Origin: Tectiglobus sp965223355
GTDB lineage: Bacteria > Pseudomonadota > Alphaproteobacteria > Rhizobiales > Hyphomicrobiaceae
Assembly (NCBI GenBank): GCA_965223355.1
Contig: CBDCWE010000003.1
Span: 124,001 to 188,000, forward strand
Length of the DNA: 64,000 bases
Direction of reading: 5' to 3'
The translations under genes and the position numbers were made by a program. Positions 1 through 15,554 of the stretch are shown here, in pieces (the stretch's first letter is position 1; the number at the start of each line of letters is the position of its first letter). A model generated the notes under the pieces. The model saw only the letters and a list, made by a program, of their open reading frames with translations, did no database searches and was not told the DNA's origin.

Positions 1-505
1 CGGCGCCGAGATGACCGGCCATCTTCTTGCCCTTGAAGACCTTGCCGGGATCCTGGCATTGACCGGTCGAACCATGCGCGCGATGCGAGATCGACACCCC
101 GTGTGAGGCGCGAAGACCTGCGAAGTTCCAGCGCTTCATCGCACCGGCAAAGCCCTTGCCCTGGCTGGTGCCGGTGACGTCGACGCTCTGGCCCGGCACA
201 AAGTGATCGGCCGACATCGTGGCGCCGACATCGATCAGGTTTTCCGGGCTGACGCGGAATTCGACGATCTTGCGTTTCGGCTCGACATTGGCGATCACGA
301 AGTTCTGCTGTTCTGCCTTGGAGGTTCGCGATCGCTTGCGCGCGCCGGCGCCGAGGCGCACGGCGGTATAGCCGTCGCGCGCGTCGGTGCGCTGGCCGAT
401 GACCTGGCAGGACTCCAATTTCAGGACGGTGACGGGGACGTGTTCGCCGCTGTCCAGGAACACCCGCGTCATACCGACCTTTTGTGCGATCAATCCACAG
501 CGCAT
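1..505 (-). CDS. rplC: 50S ribosomal protein L3 (partial, 3' end outside window)
   Basis: Large-subunit ribosomal protein L3, which nucleates 23S rRNA folding near the peptidyl-transferase centre. About 168 N-terminal residues are present, starting MRCGLIAQKVGMTRVF. The conserved central segment with GQSVDVTGTSQGKGFAG, followed by the HGSTGQ and GKVFKGKKMAGHLG stretches, is diagnostic of bacterial L3. The C-terminal residues run off the window start. It follows rpsJ by 68 bp on the same strand, the normal S10-operon order. Identification is secure. Confidence 0.97.
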   Translation of the reverse strand, partial: MRCGLIAQKVGMTRVFLDSGEHVPVTVLKLESCQVIGQRTDARDGYTAVRLGAGARKRSRTSKAEQQNFVIANVEPKRKIVEFRVSPENLIDVGATMSADHFVPGQSVDVTGTSQGKGFAGAMKRWNFAGLRASHGVSISHRAHGSTGQCQDPGKVFKGKKMAGHLGA

Positions 506-573
506 TGTCGCTTCTTCCTTCCAATCCGGGTCGTGGCGCATGCACCAGAGGACCCCAACCTTTGCCCTAAGCC

Positions 574-882
574 TCAGAGCTTGATCTCAACGTCAACACC
601 GGCTGCAAGGTCGAGCTTCATCAGAGCATCGACCGTCTGCGGTGTCGGGTCGACGATGTCCAGAAGGCGCTTGTGGGTGCGCATCTCGAACTGCTCGCGA
701 CTCTTCTTGTCGATGTGCGGTGAACGGATCACCGTGAAATTTTCCTTGCGTGTCGGCAACGGGATCGGTCCGCGCACTTCCGCACCCGTGCGCTTTGCCG
801 TGTTCACGATCTCACGGGTCGACGCATCGAGCACGCGATGGTCGAACGCCTTGAGGCGGATCCGGATATTCTGGCCGTTCAT
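574..882 (-). CDS. rpsJ: 30S ribosomal protein S10
   Basis: S10 of the small ribosomal subunit (also NusE in antitermination), 102 residues. The start MNGQNIRIRLKAFDH is chosen because it matches the family N-terminus and has an AAGG ribosome binding site just upstream. An in-frame ATG at 903 would add seven atypical residues. The body TGAEVRGPIPLPTRKE and RSPHIDKKSREQFEMRTHKR is fully conserved. It is the first gene of the S10 operon and lies behind the terminator that follows tuf. Confidence 0.97.
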   Translation of the reverse strand: MNGQNIRIRLKAFDHRVLDASTREIVNTAKRTGAEVRGPIPLPTRKENFTVIRSPHIDKKSREQFEMRTHKRLLDIVDPTPQTVDALMKLDLAAGVDVEIKL

Positions 883-927
883 TGCCTTGATCTCACTTCG
901 CAACCTGTCCCGAGACTCAAAGTTAAA

Positions 928-950
928 AGCGCCCGACTGGGTCGGGCGCT
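928..950 (-). terminator. Intrinsic terminator between tuf and rpsJ
   Basis: A perfect 10 bp stem (928-937 with 941-950) closes on a 3-nt loop. Read on the minus strand it is followed by TTTTAACTTT. It lies 13 bp past the tuf stop codon, so it should end or attenuate the str operon transcript before rpsJ. Confidence 0.75.
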
Positions 951-963
951 CACCTGTTTGGTG

Positions 964-2157
964 CTATTCGCTGATGGCGGCGACGACGCCGGCGCCAACG
1001 GTGCGGCCGCCTTCGCGGATTGCAAAGCGCAGCTTTTCTTCCATCGCAATCGGCTGAATGAGCTCAACATCCATGGTCACGTTGTCGCCCGGCACCACCA
1101 TCTCGGTGCCCTCCGGCAACGTCACGACACCCGTCACATCCGTCGTGCGGAAGTAAAACTGCGGCCGATAGTTGGTGAAAAACGGCGTGTGCCGCCCGCC
1201 CTCCTCCTTCGTCAGAATGTAGGCCTCCGCCTTGAACTTCTTGTGCGGCTTGACCGTGCCCGGCTTGCACAACACCTGGCCGCGCTCAACCTCGTCACGG
1301 CCAATGCCGCGGATCAGCGCGCCAATGTTGTCGCCGGCCTCGCCTTCATCGAGAAGCTTGCGGAACATCTCGACACCCGTCACCGTCGTCTTCGTGATCT
1401 CTTCCTTGATGCCGACAATCTCGACTTCCTCGCCAACCTTGATGATGCCGCGCTCAACACGACCTGTCACCACCGTGCCGCGACCCGATATCGAGAACAC
1501 GTCCTCGATCGGCATCAGAAACGGCTGGTCCTTCGGGCGGTCCGGTGTCGGGATGTAGGCGTCAACCTCGTCCATCAGCTTCAAGACAGACTGCTTGCCG
1601 ATCGCCTCCTCGCGGTCTTCAAGCGCACACAGCGCCGAGCCCTTCACAACAGGAATATCATCGCCCGGAAACTCGTAGCTGTCGAGCAGCTCGCGCACCT
1701 CCATCTCGACAAGCTCCAGCAGTTCCTCATCGTCAACCTGGTCAACCTTGTTCATGTATACAACCAGCGCCGGAACACCAACCTGGCGCGCCAGAAGAAT
1801 GTGCTCGCGGGTCTGCGGCATCGGACCGTCGGCTGCCGAAACAACCAGGATCGCACCGTCCATCTGCGCCGCACCCGTGATCATGTTCTTGACATAGTCA
1901 GCGTGGCCAGGGCAGTCGACATGCGCATAGTGGCGGTTATCCGTCTCATACTCTACGTGAGCCGTCGAAATCGTGATCCCGCGCTCGCGCTCCTCAGGCG
2001 CCTTGTCAATGTTCTCATAGGCCGAAAACTCAGCCTGGCCCTTCTCAGCCAAAACCTTCGTGATCGCAGCCGTCAATGACGTCTTGCCGTGATCAACGTG
2101 GCCGATCGTGCCGATGTTTACATGCGGCTTGTTACGCTCAAATTTTGCCTTCGCCAT
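964..2157 (-). CDS. tuf: Translation elongation factor Tu
   Basis: EF-Tu, the GTPase that delivers aminoacyl-tRNA to the ribosomal A site; 397 residues, full length. The start MAKAKFERNKPHVNIG is the family N-terminus; a longer upstream reading frame has no conserved residues. The G1 motif GHVDHGKT is at residues 19-26, followed by the DCPGHADY and NKVDQVDD GTP-binding motifs and domains 2 and 3 with RTTDVTGVV. It is last in the rpsL-rpsG-fusA-tuf operon. No second tuf gene is present in its usual place near tRNA-Trp, where only a similar flank remains. Confidence 0.98.
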   Translation of the reverse strand: MAKAKFERNKPHVNIGTIGHVDHGKTSLTAAITKVLAEKGQAEFSAYENIDKAPEERERGITISTAHVEYETDNRHYAHVDCPGHADYVKNMITGAAQMDGAILVVSAADGPMPQTREHILLARQVGVPALVVYMNKVDQVDDEELLELVEMEVRELLDSYEFPGDDIPVVKGSALCALEDREEAIGKQSVLKLMDEVDAYIPTPDRPKDQPFLMPIEDVFSISGRGTVVTGRVERGIIKVGEEVEIVGIKEEITKTTVTGVEMFRKLLDEGEAGDNIGALIRGIGRDEVERGQVLCKPGTVKPHKKFKAEAYILTKEEGGRHTPFFTNYRPQFYFRTTDVTGVVTLPEGTEMVVPGDNVTMDVELIQPIAMEEKLRFAIREGGRTVGAGVVAAISE

Positions 2158-2189
2158 AACTTCCGGGCTCCTGTTTCGTTCTGTTCGCG

Positions 2190-2213
2190 CCGGTGGCACC
2201 GAGGCGCCACCGG
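2190..2213 (-). other. Stem-loop in the fusA-tuf spacer
   Basis: An 8 bp perfect inverted repeat (2190-2197 with 2206-2213) with an 8-nt loop lies in the 78 bp spacer between fusA and tuf. No T-run follows on the minus strand, so it is more likely an RNA-stability or processing hairpin than a terminator. Confidence 0.4.
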
Positions 2214-2235
2214 TGTTCCTTCAACCACCTTCTGG

Positions 2236-4326
<2,091 letters not shown>

Positions 4327-4348
4327 GATCGTTCTCCGACGGTTTCCC

Positions 4349-4819
4349 TTACCAGCGGTAGTGGGAGAAGGCGCGGTTTGCCTCCGCCATCTTGTGCGTA
4401 TCCTCGCGCTTCTTAACGGCGGTTCCTCGGTTGTTGGACGCATCCAGCAGTTCACCCGACAGACGGTCAACCATTGTGTTTTCATTGCGATTGCGCGCCG
4501 CCGTGATGATCCAGCGGATCGCCAGCGCCTGACGGCGCTCGGCACGAACCTCAACCGGCACCTGGTAGGTCGCACCGCCGACACGGCGCGAGCGCACCTC
4601 AACCGTCGGCATCACATTCTCCAGCGCGGAATGGAAGATCTGCAACGGATCCTGTTTGGCGCGCTCCTCCGCGCGATCGAGCGCACCGTACACGATGCGT
4701 TCAGCGGTCGACTTTTTGCCGTCCTTCATGATCGCATTCATGAACTTCGTCAGCACTTGATCCGAGAATTTCGGATCGGGATTGACGTCACGCTTTTCCG
4801 CTCGGTGGCGACGGGACAT
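4349..4819 (-). CDS. rpsG: 30S ribosomal protein S7
   Basis: S7, primary 16S rRNA binder of the 30S head and usual translational repressor of the str operon; 156 residues. N-terminus MSRRHRAEKRDVNPDPKF and the motifs GGATYQVPVEVR, RWIITAARNR and HKMAEANRAFSHYRW identify it. It lies between rpsL and fusA. Confidence 0.98.
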   Translation of the reverse strand: MSRRHRAEKRDVNPDPKFSDQVLTKFMNAIMKDGKKSTAERIVYGALDRAEERAKQDPLQIFHSALENVMPTVEVRSRRVGGATYQVPVEVRAERRQALAIRWIITAARNRNENTMVDRLSGELLDASNNRGTAVKKREDTHKMAEANRAFSHYRW

Positions 4820-4924
4820 TGAGCTAGTCCTTCACGATAGCTTCGACTTTCGGCAGCCGGCGACGCGCACCGGATGCACAACAAAACGGCACCGTAGCGG
4901 TTTGCTGCGATGCCGGTTGACCTC

Positions 4925-5296
4925 TTACTTCGGCCGCTTGGCGCCGTACTTGGAGCGGCGCTGGCGCCGTGCAGCGACGCCCTGCGTGTCAAGCACGCCG
5001 CGAATAATGTGATAGCGCACACCCGGTAGATCTTTGACGCGGCCGCCGCGGATCAGCACCACGGAATGCTCCTGCAAATTGTGGCCTTCGCCCGGGATAT
5101 AGCCGATCACTTCAAAGCCGTTGGTCAATCGGATCTTGGCAACCTTGCGCAGCGCTGAATTCGGCTTCTTCGGCGTCGTTGTGTAAACGCGCGTACAAAC
5201 GCCACGCTTTTGCGGGCAGGCCTGCATGGCCGGCACCTTGTTACGTTTGATCTGCTTTTCCCGCGGTTTGCGGATGAGCTGTTGTATCGTCGGCAT
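4925..5296 (-). CDS. rpsL: 30S ribosomal protein S12
   Basis: S12, decoding-centre protein of the 30S subunit, 123 residues. The start MPTIQQLIRKPREKQ is the conserved N-terminus. The TTPKKPNSALRKVAKIRL loop keeps the wild-type lysine and PGVRYHIIRG is intact, so no classical streptomycin-resistance substitution is seen. First gene of the str operon, about 220 nt downstream of a good promoter. Confidence 0.97.
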   Translation of the reverse strand: MPTIQQLIRKPREKQIKRNKVPAMQACPQKRGVCTRVYTTTPKKPNSALRKVAKIRLTNGFEVIGYIPGEGHNLQEHSVVLIRGGRVKDLPGVRYHIIRGVLDTQGVAARRQRRSKYGAKRPK

Positions 5297-5515
5297 GCGC
5301 CTGTCGGCTCCCTGGCCATTCCCCGCCGCCCGGCGGGGTATGATCAACACGATATAACCGGACTATCCCGCCAAGCGGGTCCGGTCATCCCCCAGAGGAC
5401 CGCGGTCACCCGCGATCTTGACTTCGAATTTTCTCTGCAATCGGACGATAGCGTTTAGGCTGCAGCATCAAACCATGCGCAACAATAGCCTACCACCTAC
5501 CGTGAGAGTTGGCGG

Positions 5516-5544
5516 AACATATACACACCACCTGTCATGGTCAA
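5516..5544 (-). promoter_or_regulatory. Putative sigma-70-type promoter of the str operon
   Basis: On the minus strand TTGACC (5544-5539), a 17-nt spacer and TATGTT (5521-5516) form a near-consensus -35/-10 pair. It leaves a leader of about 200 nt before rpsL. The 5297-5515 leader contains no gene. Confidence 0.6.
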
Positions 5545-5646
5545 CACTCAGAACATCCCAATCGGCAAAAAATGTCATGAATCGACCAAATGCCGCGTTT
5601 GTTCAGCCTCCGGGCCGGCCAACGCGCTCGACGGTGCAACACAAGA

Positions 5647-5669
5647 ATGCCGGGCGCGGGGCCCGGCAT
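5647..5669 (-). terminator. rpoC terminator
   Basis: A perfect 9 bp inverted repeat (5647-5655 with 5661-5669) with a 5-nt GC loop lies 50 bp past the rpoC stop. On the minus strand it is followed by the T-rich TCTTGTGTT. It probably ends the rplJL-rpoBC transcript. Confidence 0.65.
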
Positions 5670-5718
5670 ATCTCGGTGTTGGGTTGGGTTGGGCTGCGGC
5701 AGGCGGGCTGCAGCAACC

Positions 5719-8700
5719 CTATTCTGCCGCCTCTTCCGTGCGCCGACGGCGGCGGGCGACGCTGTCGTCACCGGCGTCGCTGACCAGGGCTGCCTGTTCG
5801 GCTTCCGCCTTGGCGCGTTCGCGTGCGATCAACTCATCGCGGCGCGCTGCAACACGGCGTACACGGCGCAGCATGCCGCCCGTGCCGGCCGGGATCAGGC
5901 GGCCGACGATCACATTTTCCTTGAGACCCTCAAGGGTGTCGACCTTGCCGCCGACGGCTGCCTCGGTCAGCACCCGCGTGGTCTCCTGGAAGGAGGCAGC
6001 GGAAATGAACGACCGGGTCTGCAGCGAGGCCTTGGTAATGCCAAGCAGAACCGGCTGCACCGTTGCTGCGCGCTTGCCGGTCGCTTCGAACGCCGCGTTC
6101 TTCTCGACAAACTCGATGCGGTCGATCTGTTCCCCTTTGATAAAGTCGGTCTCGCCGGGATCCGTGATCTCCACCTTCTGCAGCATCTGACGAACAATCA
6201 CTTCGATATGCTTGTCGTTGATCGTCACACCCTGCAGGCGGTAGACGTCCTGGATCTCATTGATCAGGTAGTTGGCCAGTTCCTCGACACCCTTGATGGC
6301 GAGGATATCGTGCGGCGCCGGGTGGCCGTCATAGATATAGTCGCCCTTCTCGATGTGGTCACCGTTCTGGACGGCGAGCGTCTTACCGCGCGGAATGAGA
6401 TATTCGACCGGTTCGGCGTCCTCTTCAGCGGGACGGATCGCAATGCGCTGCTTGTTCTTGTAGTCCTTGCCGAACTCAATCGTGCCGGAGACCTCGGCAA
6501 TGATGGCGTGATCCTTCGGTCTGCGGGCCTCGAACAGTTCGGCAACCCGCGGCAGACCGCCCGTGATATCGCTCTGCTTGGCCGATGCAACAGGAATTCG
6601 TGCCAGCACATCGCCGGCCTTGACCTCCTGGCCCGGCTCGACCGACAGCACCGCCTCATTGGCCAACAGATAGCGGGCATCGCCGCCACGTGCGACCTCG
6701 ATGGGTTTGCCTTTCTTGTCTTGGACCACGATCGCCGGCTTCAACTCGGCACCCCGCGGCGAGGCGCGCCAGTCGATCACGACCCGGTTCGATGTGCCTT
6801 TGACCTCATCGGTCTGTTCGCGCATCGATGCCCCTTCGACGAGATCTTCGTAGCCGACGAAGCCGTCAACCTCGGTCAGGATCGGGCGGGTGTAAGGGTC
6901 CCACTGCGCCAGCCGCGTGCCGCGCGTGACGGTGTCGCCGTCATCGACCAGCATACGGGCGCCGTAGCTGACCTTCTGGGTGGCGAGCTCCTTACCGGAT
7001 TGATCGGTGATGGTGATCGCCATGGAGCGGCCCATCGCGACCAGTTCACCGCGACCGTTCTTGACGACATTGCGGTTCTTGACCTTGACGGTGCCGTTGA
7101 AGTTGGACTCCATCACCGAGGTGTCGGTCACCTGCGCCGCACCGCCAATGTGGAACGTGCGCATGGTCAACTGCGTGCCCGGTTCACCGATCGATTGTGC
7201 GGCAATCACACCGACCGCCTCGCCAATGTTGACCGGCGTCCCGCGTGCGAGATCGCGACCGTAACACTTGGCACAAACACCATGGGTCGTCTCACAGGTC
7301 AGCACCGAACGAATGCGAGCCTCCTGGAGTTCCGCCTTCTCGATCGCCTCGGAATGGCGTTCCTCGATCAGTTCGCCGTCATCGACGAGGATCTCGCCGG
7401 TTTCCGGATCCCGGATATCTTCGGCGGCGGTCCGACCCAAGACCCGATCAGCCAAGGAGACAAGGACCTGACCGGCATCGACGACGGCCTGGACGTTGAT
7501 GCCGGCATCGGTGCCGCAATCGTTCTCGCTGATGATCGCATCCTGTGCGACGTCGACCAGGCGGCGGGTCAGATAGCCCGAGTTGGCCGTCTTCAAGGCC
7601 GTATCGGCCAAGCCTTTGCGCGCACCGTGGGTCGAGTTGAAGTATTCGAGAACGCTCAAGCCTTCCTTGAAGTTGGAAATGATCGGCGTTTCGATGATTT
7701 CGCCGGACGGCTTCGTCATCAGGCCGCGCATCGCCGCCAGCTGACGCATCTGGGTTGGCGAACCTCGGGCACCGGAATGGCTCATCATATAGACCGAGTT
7801 GATCGGCCGATCGTGACCGGCATTGTCCTGCTGCACGCTGGAAATGCGGTCCATCATCTCCTTGGAGATTTGATCGGTGCACTTCGACCACGCATCGACG
7901 ACCTTGTTGTACTTTTCAAGCTTGGTGATCAGGCCATCGTTGTATTGCTGCTCGAACTCGAGGACGAGTTCGTTGGTCTGGTTGACGATCTTCGATTTGG
8001 TGTCGGGAACAACCATGTCGTCCTTGCCGAACGAAATGCCGGCCTTGAACGCATAATCGAAGCCCAACATCATGATGCGGTCGCCGAAGATCACCGTCTC
8101 CTTCTGGCCGCAGCCACGGTAGACAGCGTCAATCATGCGCGAGATAGCTTTCTTGGTGAGCAGTTGGTTGACCAGGTCAAAACCGACGTTGGGCCGCTTC
8201 GGCAGCAGTTCGCCAAGCAGCATCCGCCCGGGCGTGGTGTCGTAGACCTTGGTAACTTCGTTGCCCTCTTCGTCGACCTCAGCGAACCGCGCCTTGACCT
8301 TGGCGTGGAGGCCAACGACGCCGGCCTCAAGCGCATGACGCACTTCGGCAACCGAGCCGAAGATCATACCTTCGCCGATCTCGCCGTCCTTGATGAGCGA
8401 CAGGTAATAGAGGCCGAGAACAATGTCCTGCGACGGCACGATGATCGGATCGCCGCTGGCCGGATGCAGAATATTGTTGGTCGACATCATCAGGACGCGG
8501 GCTTCGAGCTGGGCTTCCAGTGACAGCGGTACGTGCACCGCCATTTGGTCGCCGTCGAAGTCGGCGTTGAAGGCTGCACAAACCAGCGGGTGCAGCTGAA
8601 TAGCCTTACCTTCGATAAGCACCGGTTCGAAGGCCTGAATGCCCAAGCGGTGTAACGTCGGGGCACGGTTCAAGAGCACCGGGTGCTCACGAATAACCTC

Positions 8701-9945
8701 GTCGAGCACGTCCCAGACTTCCGGCTTTTCCTTCTCCACCAGCTTTTTGGCCTGCTTGACGGTGGCGGCCTGCTGCAGCGCCTGCAGACGCGCGTAGATA
8801 AACGGCTTGAACAGCTCCAGCGCCATCTTCTTTGGCAGGCCGCACTGATGCAGCTTCATGTTCGGGCCGACCACGATCACCGAACGGCCGGAATAGTCGA
8901 CGCGCTTGCCAAGCAAGTTCTGGCGGAACCGGCCCTGCTTGCCCTTCAACATGTCGGCCAGCGATTTCAACGGGCGCTTGTTGGCACCGGTGATGACGCG
9001 GCCGCGGCGACCGTTGTCGAACAGGGCATCGACGGATTCCTGCAGCATCCGCTTTTCGTTGCGAATGATGATGTCGGGCGCGCGCAGCTCCATCAGCCGC
9101 TTGAGGCGATTGTTGCGGTTGATCACGCGGCGATAGAGATCGTTGAGATCGGATGTTGCAAAGCGGCCGCCATCAAGCGGCACCAGCGGCCGCAATTCCG
9201 GCGGAATGACCGGCACGACGGTCAGGATCATCCACTCCGGCCGATTGCCGGAAGCGATGAACGCTTCGATCACCTTGAGGCGCTTTGCAAGCTTCTTTTG
9301 CTTCAGTTCCGATGTGGTCTCGGCAATCTCTTCGCGCAGCGTATCACGGATCGCATTGAGGTCCATGGCGGCCAGGATCTCGCGGATCGCTTCGGCGCCG
9401 ATGCCGGCGGTGAAACTGTCCGGCCCGAATTCGTCGAGCGCCTGATTGTACTGCTCTTCCGACAGCAGCTCCATGTCGGCGAAGGTCGTGATACCCGGCT
9501 CGATGACCACGTAGTTCTCGAAGTAGAGAACGCGTTCCAGATCCTTCAGCGACATGTCGAGCAGCAGGCCGATGCGGCTCGGCAGCGACTTCAGGAACCA
9601 GATGTGCGCCACCGGCGCGGCCAGATCAATGTGGCCCATCCGTTCACGGCGCACCTTGGCAAGCGTCACCTGGACACCGCACTTTTCGCAAACGATGTCC
9701 TTGTACTTCATGCGTTTATACTTGCCGCACAGGCATTCATAGTCCTTGATCGGACCGAATATGCGCGCACAAAACAGGCCGTCACGCTCCGGCTTGAAGG
9801 TCCGGTAGTTGATCGTTTCCGGCTTTTTGATTTCGCCGAACGACCACGACAGGATATCATCCGGGCTGGCGATAGAGATCTTGATTTGGTCGAACGTCGG
9901 CAGCGCCTGCTGCTGCTGCTTGAATAGGTTCGTGATCTCGTTCAT
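5719..9945 (-). CDS. rpoC: DNA-directed RNA polymerase subunit beta'
   Basis: Beta' subunit of RNA polymerase, 1408 residues, full length. It carries the N-terminal zinc site C71-x-C73 and C86-x2-C89, the catalytic magnesium loop NADFDGDQMAVH near residue 465, and the second zinc site (VLTCETTHGVCAKCYGRD). The C-terminal SAASFQETTRVLTEAAV block is present. It follows rpoB by about 230 bp, and a GAGGAG ribosome binding site precedes the ATG. No insertion relative to typical alphaproteobacterial beta' was noticed. Confidence 0.98.
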   Translation of the reverse strand: MNEITNLFKQQQQALPTFDQIKISIASPDDILSWSFGEIKKPETINYRTFKPERDGLFCARIFGPIKDYECLCGKYKRMKYKDIVCEKCGVQVTLAKVRRERMGHIDLAAPVAHIWFLKSLPSRIGLLLDMSLKDLERVLYFENYVVIEPGITTFADMELLSEEQYNQALDEFGPDSFTAGIGAEAIREILAAMDLNAIRDTLREEIAETTSELKQKKLAKRLKVIEAFIASGNRPEWMILTVVPVIPPELRPLVPLDGGRFATSDLNDLYRRVINRNNRLKRLMELRAPDIIIRNEKRMLQESVDALFDNGRRGRVITGANKRPLKSLADMLKGKQGRFRQNLLGKRVDYSGRSVIVVGPNMKLHQCGLPKKMALELFKPFIYARLQALQQAATVKQAKKLVEKEKPEVWDVLDEVIREHPVLLNRAPTLHRLGIQAFEPVLIEGKAIQLHPLVCAAFNADFDGDQMAVHVPLSLEAQLEARVLMMSTNNILHPASGDPIIVPSQDIVLGLYYLSLIKDGEIGEGMIFGSVAEVRHALEAGVVGLHAKVKARFAEVDEEGNEVTKVYDTTPGRMLLGELLPKRPNVGFDLVNQLLTKKAISRMIDAVYRGCGQKETVIFGDRIMMLGFDYAFKAGISFGKDDMVVPDTKSKIVNQTNELVLEFEQQYNDGLITKLEKYNKVVDAWSKCTDQISKEMMDRISSVQQDNAGHDRPINSVYMMSHSGARGSPTQMRQLAAMRGLMTKPSGEIIETPIISNFKEGLSVLEYFNSTHGARKGLADTALKTANSGYLTRRLVDVAQDAIISENDCGTDAGINVQAVVDAGQVLVSLADRVLGRTAAEDIRDPETGEILVDDGELIEERHSEAIEKAELQEARIRSVLTCETTHGVCAKCYGRDLARGTPVNIGEAVGVIAAQSIGEPGTQLTMRTFHIGGAAQVTDTSVMESNFNGTVKVKNRNVVKNGRGELVAMGRSMAITITDQSGKELATQKVSYGARMLVDDGDTVTRGTRLAQWDPYTRPILTEVDGFVGYEDLVEGASMREQTDEVKGTSNRVVIDWRASPRGAELKPAIVVQDKKGKPIEVARGGDARYLLANEAVLSVEPGQEVKAGDVLARIPVASAKQSDITGGLPRVAELFEARRPKDHAIIAEVSGTIEFGKDYKNKQRIAIRPAEEDAEPVEYLIPRGKTLAVQNGDHIEKGDYIYDGHPAPHDILAIKGVEELANYLINEIQDVYRLQGVTINDKHIEVIVRQMLQKVEITDPGETDFIKGEQIDRIEFVEKNAAFEATGKRAATVQPVLLGITKASLQTRSFISAASFQETTRVLTEAAVGGKVDTLEGLKENVIVGRLIPAGTGGMLRRVRRVAARRDELIARERAKAEAEQAALVSDAGDDSVARRRRRTEEAAE

Positions 9946-9963
9946 TCGCTCATCTCCTCAGCA

Positions 9964-9983
9964 GGCGGCCGGGCGGGGCCGCC
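9964..9983 (-). other. GC-rich hairpin in rpoB-rpoC spacer
   Basis: A 7 bp inverted repeat (9964-9970 with 9977-9983) lies 18 bp upstream of the rpoC start. Being close to the ribosome binding site, it could modulate rpoC translation; no T-run follows, so a terminator role is unlikely. Confidence 0.3.
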
Positions 9984-10080
9984 TATTGCCTGGTGAAATG
10001 CCATAGCTGGCTTGTGTTTCGTTGCGGTTTTCAATCTCCGGGCCAGACCGAAACCACATCACTCGCAGAGTTCGCACATT

Positions 10081-10116
10081 CCTTACTGCGCAAAATTCCC
10101 TTACTGCGCAAAATTC
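10081..10116. repeat. 18 bp perfect tandem duplication
   Basis: Positions 10081-10098 and 10099-10116 are identical 18-mers, placed head to tail in the rpoB-rpoC spacer. The spacer (9946-10173) otherwise holds only GC-rich hairpins. Confidence 0.85.
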
Positions 10117-10173
10117 TCACCGACGGGGCCGGGCGGTGGGGCCGCCGCCCGCGCGCCATACTCTCAACCAGAT

Positions 10174-14334
<4,161 letters not shown>

Positions 14335-14526
14335 GCTGGCTCCTCATCTCGCTTGCGGGGCGGCCGCCGACACCCCTAACCCGGGTGTGCCTCGGTTCGG
14401 CAGCGCCAATGCCGGGTTCGGTGAACCTGCGATCATTGTCCCGGCCTTAGAAACGGTTCACCGGAGCGCACGCATCAAGGTTGTATAGCCCTCGACATGC
14501 GCTCCGGGAAACCGTCCGGAAATTTT

Positions 14527-14560
14527 GCCCACAGGCACGGCAAGCGCCGCCCCTGTGGGC
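14527..14560 (-). terminator. Hairpin/attenuator between rplL and rpoB
   Basis: Nested stems of 9 bp (14527-14535 with 14552-14560) and 4 bp (14538-14541 with 14546-14549) lie just past rplL. The following minus-strand bases are AAAATTT rather than a clean T-run. Partial termination here would give the excess of L7/L12 over RNA polymerase subunits known from other bacteria. Confidence 0.5.
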
Positions 14561-14566
14561 CTCGTC

Positions 14567-14944
14567 TCAGGTCAGCTCGACAGTGGCACCGACCTCTTCG
14601 AGCTTTTTCTTGATTTCTTCTGCTTCGTCCTTCGAAATGTCTTCCTTGACCGACTTGTCGCCGGCTTCGACCAATTCCTTGGCTTCCTTGAGGCCAAGGC
14701 CGGTGATCGCGCGGACTTCCTTGATCACGTTGATCTTCTTGTCGCCGGCAGCCTTGAGGACGACCGTGAACTCGGTTTTCTCTTCAACCGGTGCTGCGGC
14801 CGCAGCAGCACCAGGCGCAGCAGCCACTGCAACTGCGGCAGACGCCGAGACGCCCCACTTTTCCTCTAACATCTTGGCGAGTTCCGCCGCCTCAAGGACA
14901 GTGAGGCCGGAAAGGTCTTCCGCGATTTTTGCGATATCAGTCAT
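14567..14944 (-). CDS. rplL: 50S ribosomal protein L7/L12
   Basis: L7/L12 stalk protein that recruits translational GTPases, 125 residues. N-terminal dimerisation helix region (LSGLTVLEAAELAKMLEEKW), an Ala/Pro-rich hinge at about 35-55, and a C-terminal domain with KINVIKEVRAITGLGLKEAK and VEAGDKSVKEDISKDEAEEI are all typical. It follows rplJ by about 90 bp. Confidence 0.97.
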   Translation of the reverse strand: MTDIAKIAEDLSGLTVLEAAELAKMLEEKWGVSASAAVAVAAAPGAAAAAAPVEEKTEFTVVLKAAGDKKINVIKEVRAITGLGLKEAKELVEAGDKSVKEDISKDEAEEIKKKLEEVGATVELT

Positions 14945-15035
14945 TTATCAGTTCCCTTCGAGATTTGCTGTGGCAGGCTGGACCCGCCTATTGCGCACGC
15001 GGTGTGCGCACCAAAGTTGAGTTCAAAGACCCGCC

Positions 15036-15554
15036 TCAAGCCGCTTCATCCTGGGAAGCTTTGGCCTGAATGACGCGGGCAAGCTTGCCACCCGGCTCGT
15101 TGATGATGCGCACCAGCTTCGACATCGGCGCCTGGATAAGGCCGACGAGCGTGCCGCGCAGTTCATCGAGCGAGGGCAGTTCTGCGAGCGCTTTGACGCC
15201 ATTGGCATCGAGTGGGTTTGCACCCATCGTGCCTCCGAGGATCACGAGCTTATTGTTCTCCTTGGCGAAATTGACGGCCACCTTGGCGGCAGCAATCGGA
15301 TCTTGCGAATAGGACACACAGGTTGGTCCCTTGAACAGATCCTCGATTGCAGCAGCGTCGGTGTCGCGGAGCGCTAGCTTTGCCAGCCTATTCTTTGCCA
15401 CTTTGACCTGACCACCCGCCTCGCGCATGCGATTGCGAAAGTCCGTCATCTGGGCAACGGAAAGGCCAGCATAGTGGGCCACGACGACGACACCGGCGTC
15501 CTTGAACACCTCGTGCATCTGGGCGACGAGCTCACGTTTTGCAGCTCTATCCAC
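15036..15554 (-). CDS. rplJ: 50S ribosomal protein L10
   Basis: L10 stalk base protein that anchors L7/L12 dimers and represses its own operon; 172 residues. MDRAAKRELVAQMHEVF, VVAHYAGLSVAQMTDFR and VKVAKNRLAKLAL match the family, and the C-terminal helix carries the L12-binding region. The start is a GTG with an AAGGAGA site upstream. A 361 bp leader with strong hairpins separates it from rplA. Confidence 0.96.
   Translation of the reverse strand: MDRAAKRELVAQMHEVFKDAGVVVVAHYAGLSVAQMTDFRNRMREAGGQVKVAKNRLAKLALRDTDAAAIEDLFKGPTCVSYSQDPIAAAKVAVNFAKENNKLVILGGTMGANPLDANGVKALAELPSLDELRGTLVGLIQAPMSKLVRIINEPGGKLARVIQAKASQDEAA

Noticed and set aside
203..1057. Long plus-strand reading frame at the start of the window
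   Set aside because: It runs antisense to rplC, rpsJ and tuf, whose protein families are unmistakable. High GC content produces such antisense frames throughout the ribosomal/RNA polymerase block.
5590..8523. Plus-strand frame of 977 codons opposite rpoC
   Set aside because: A pure antisense shadow of rpoC. The translation is rich in Asp, Arg, His and Leu with no family motif.
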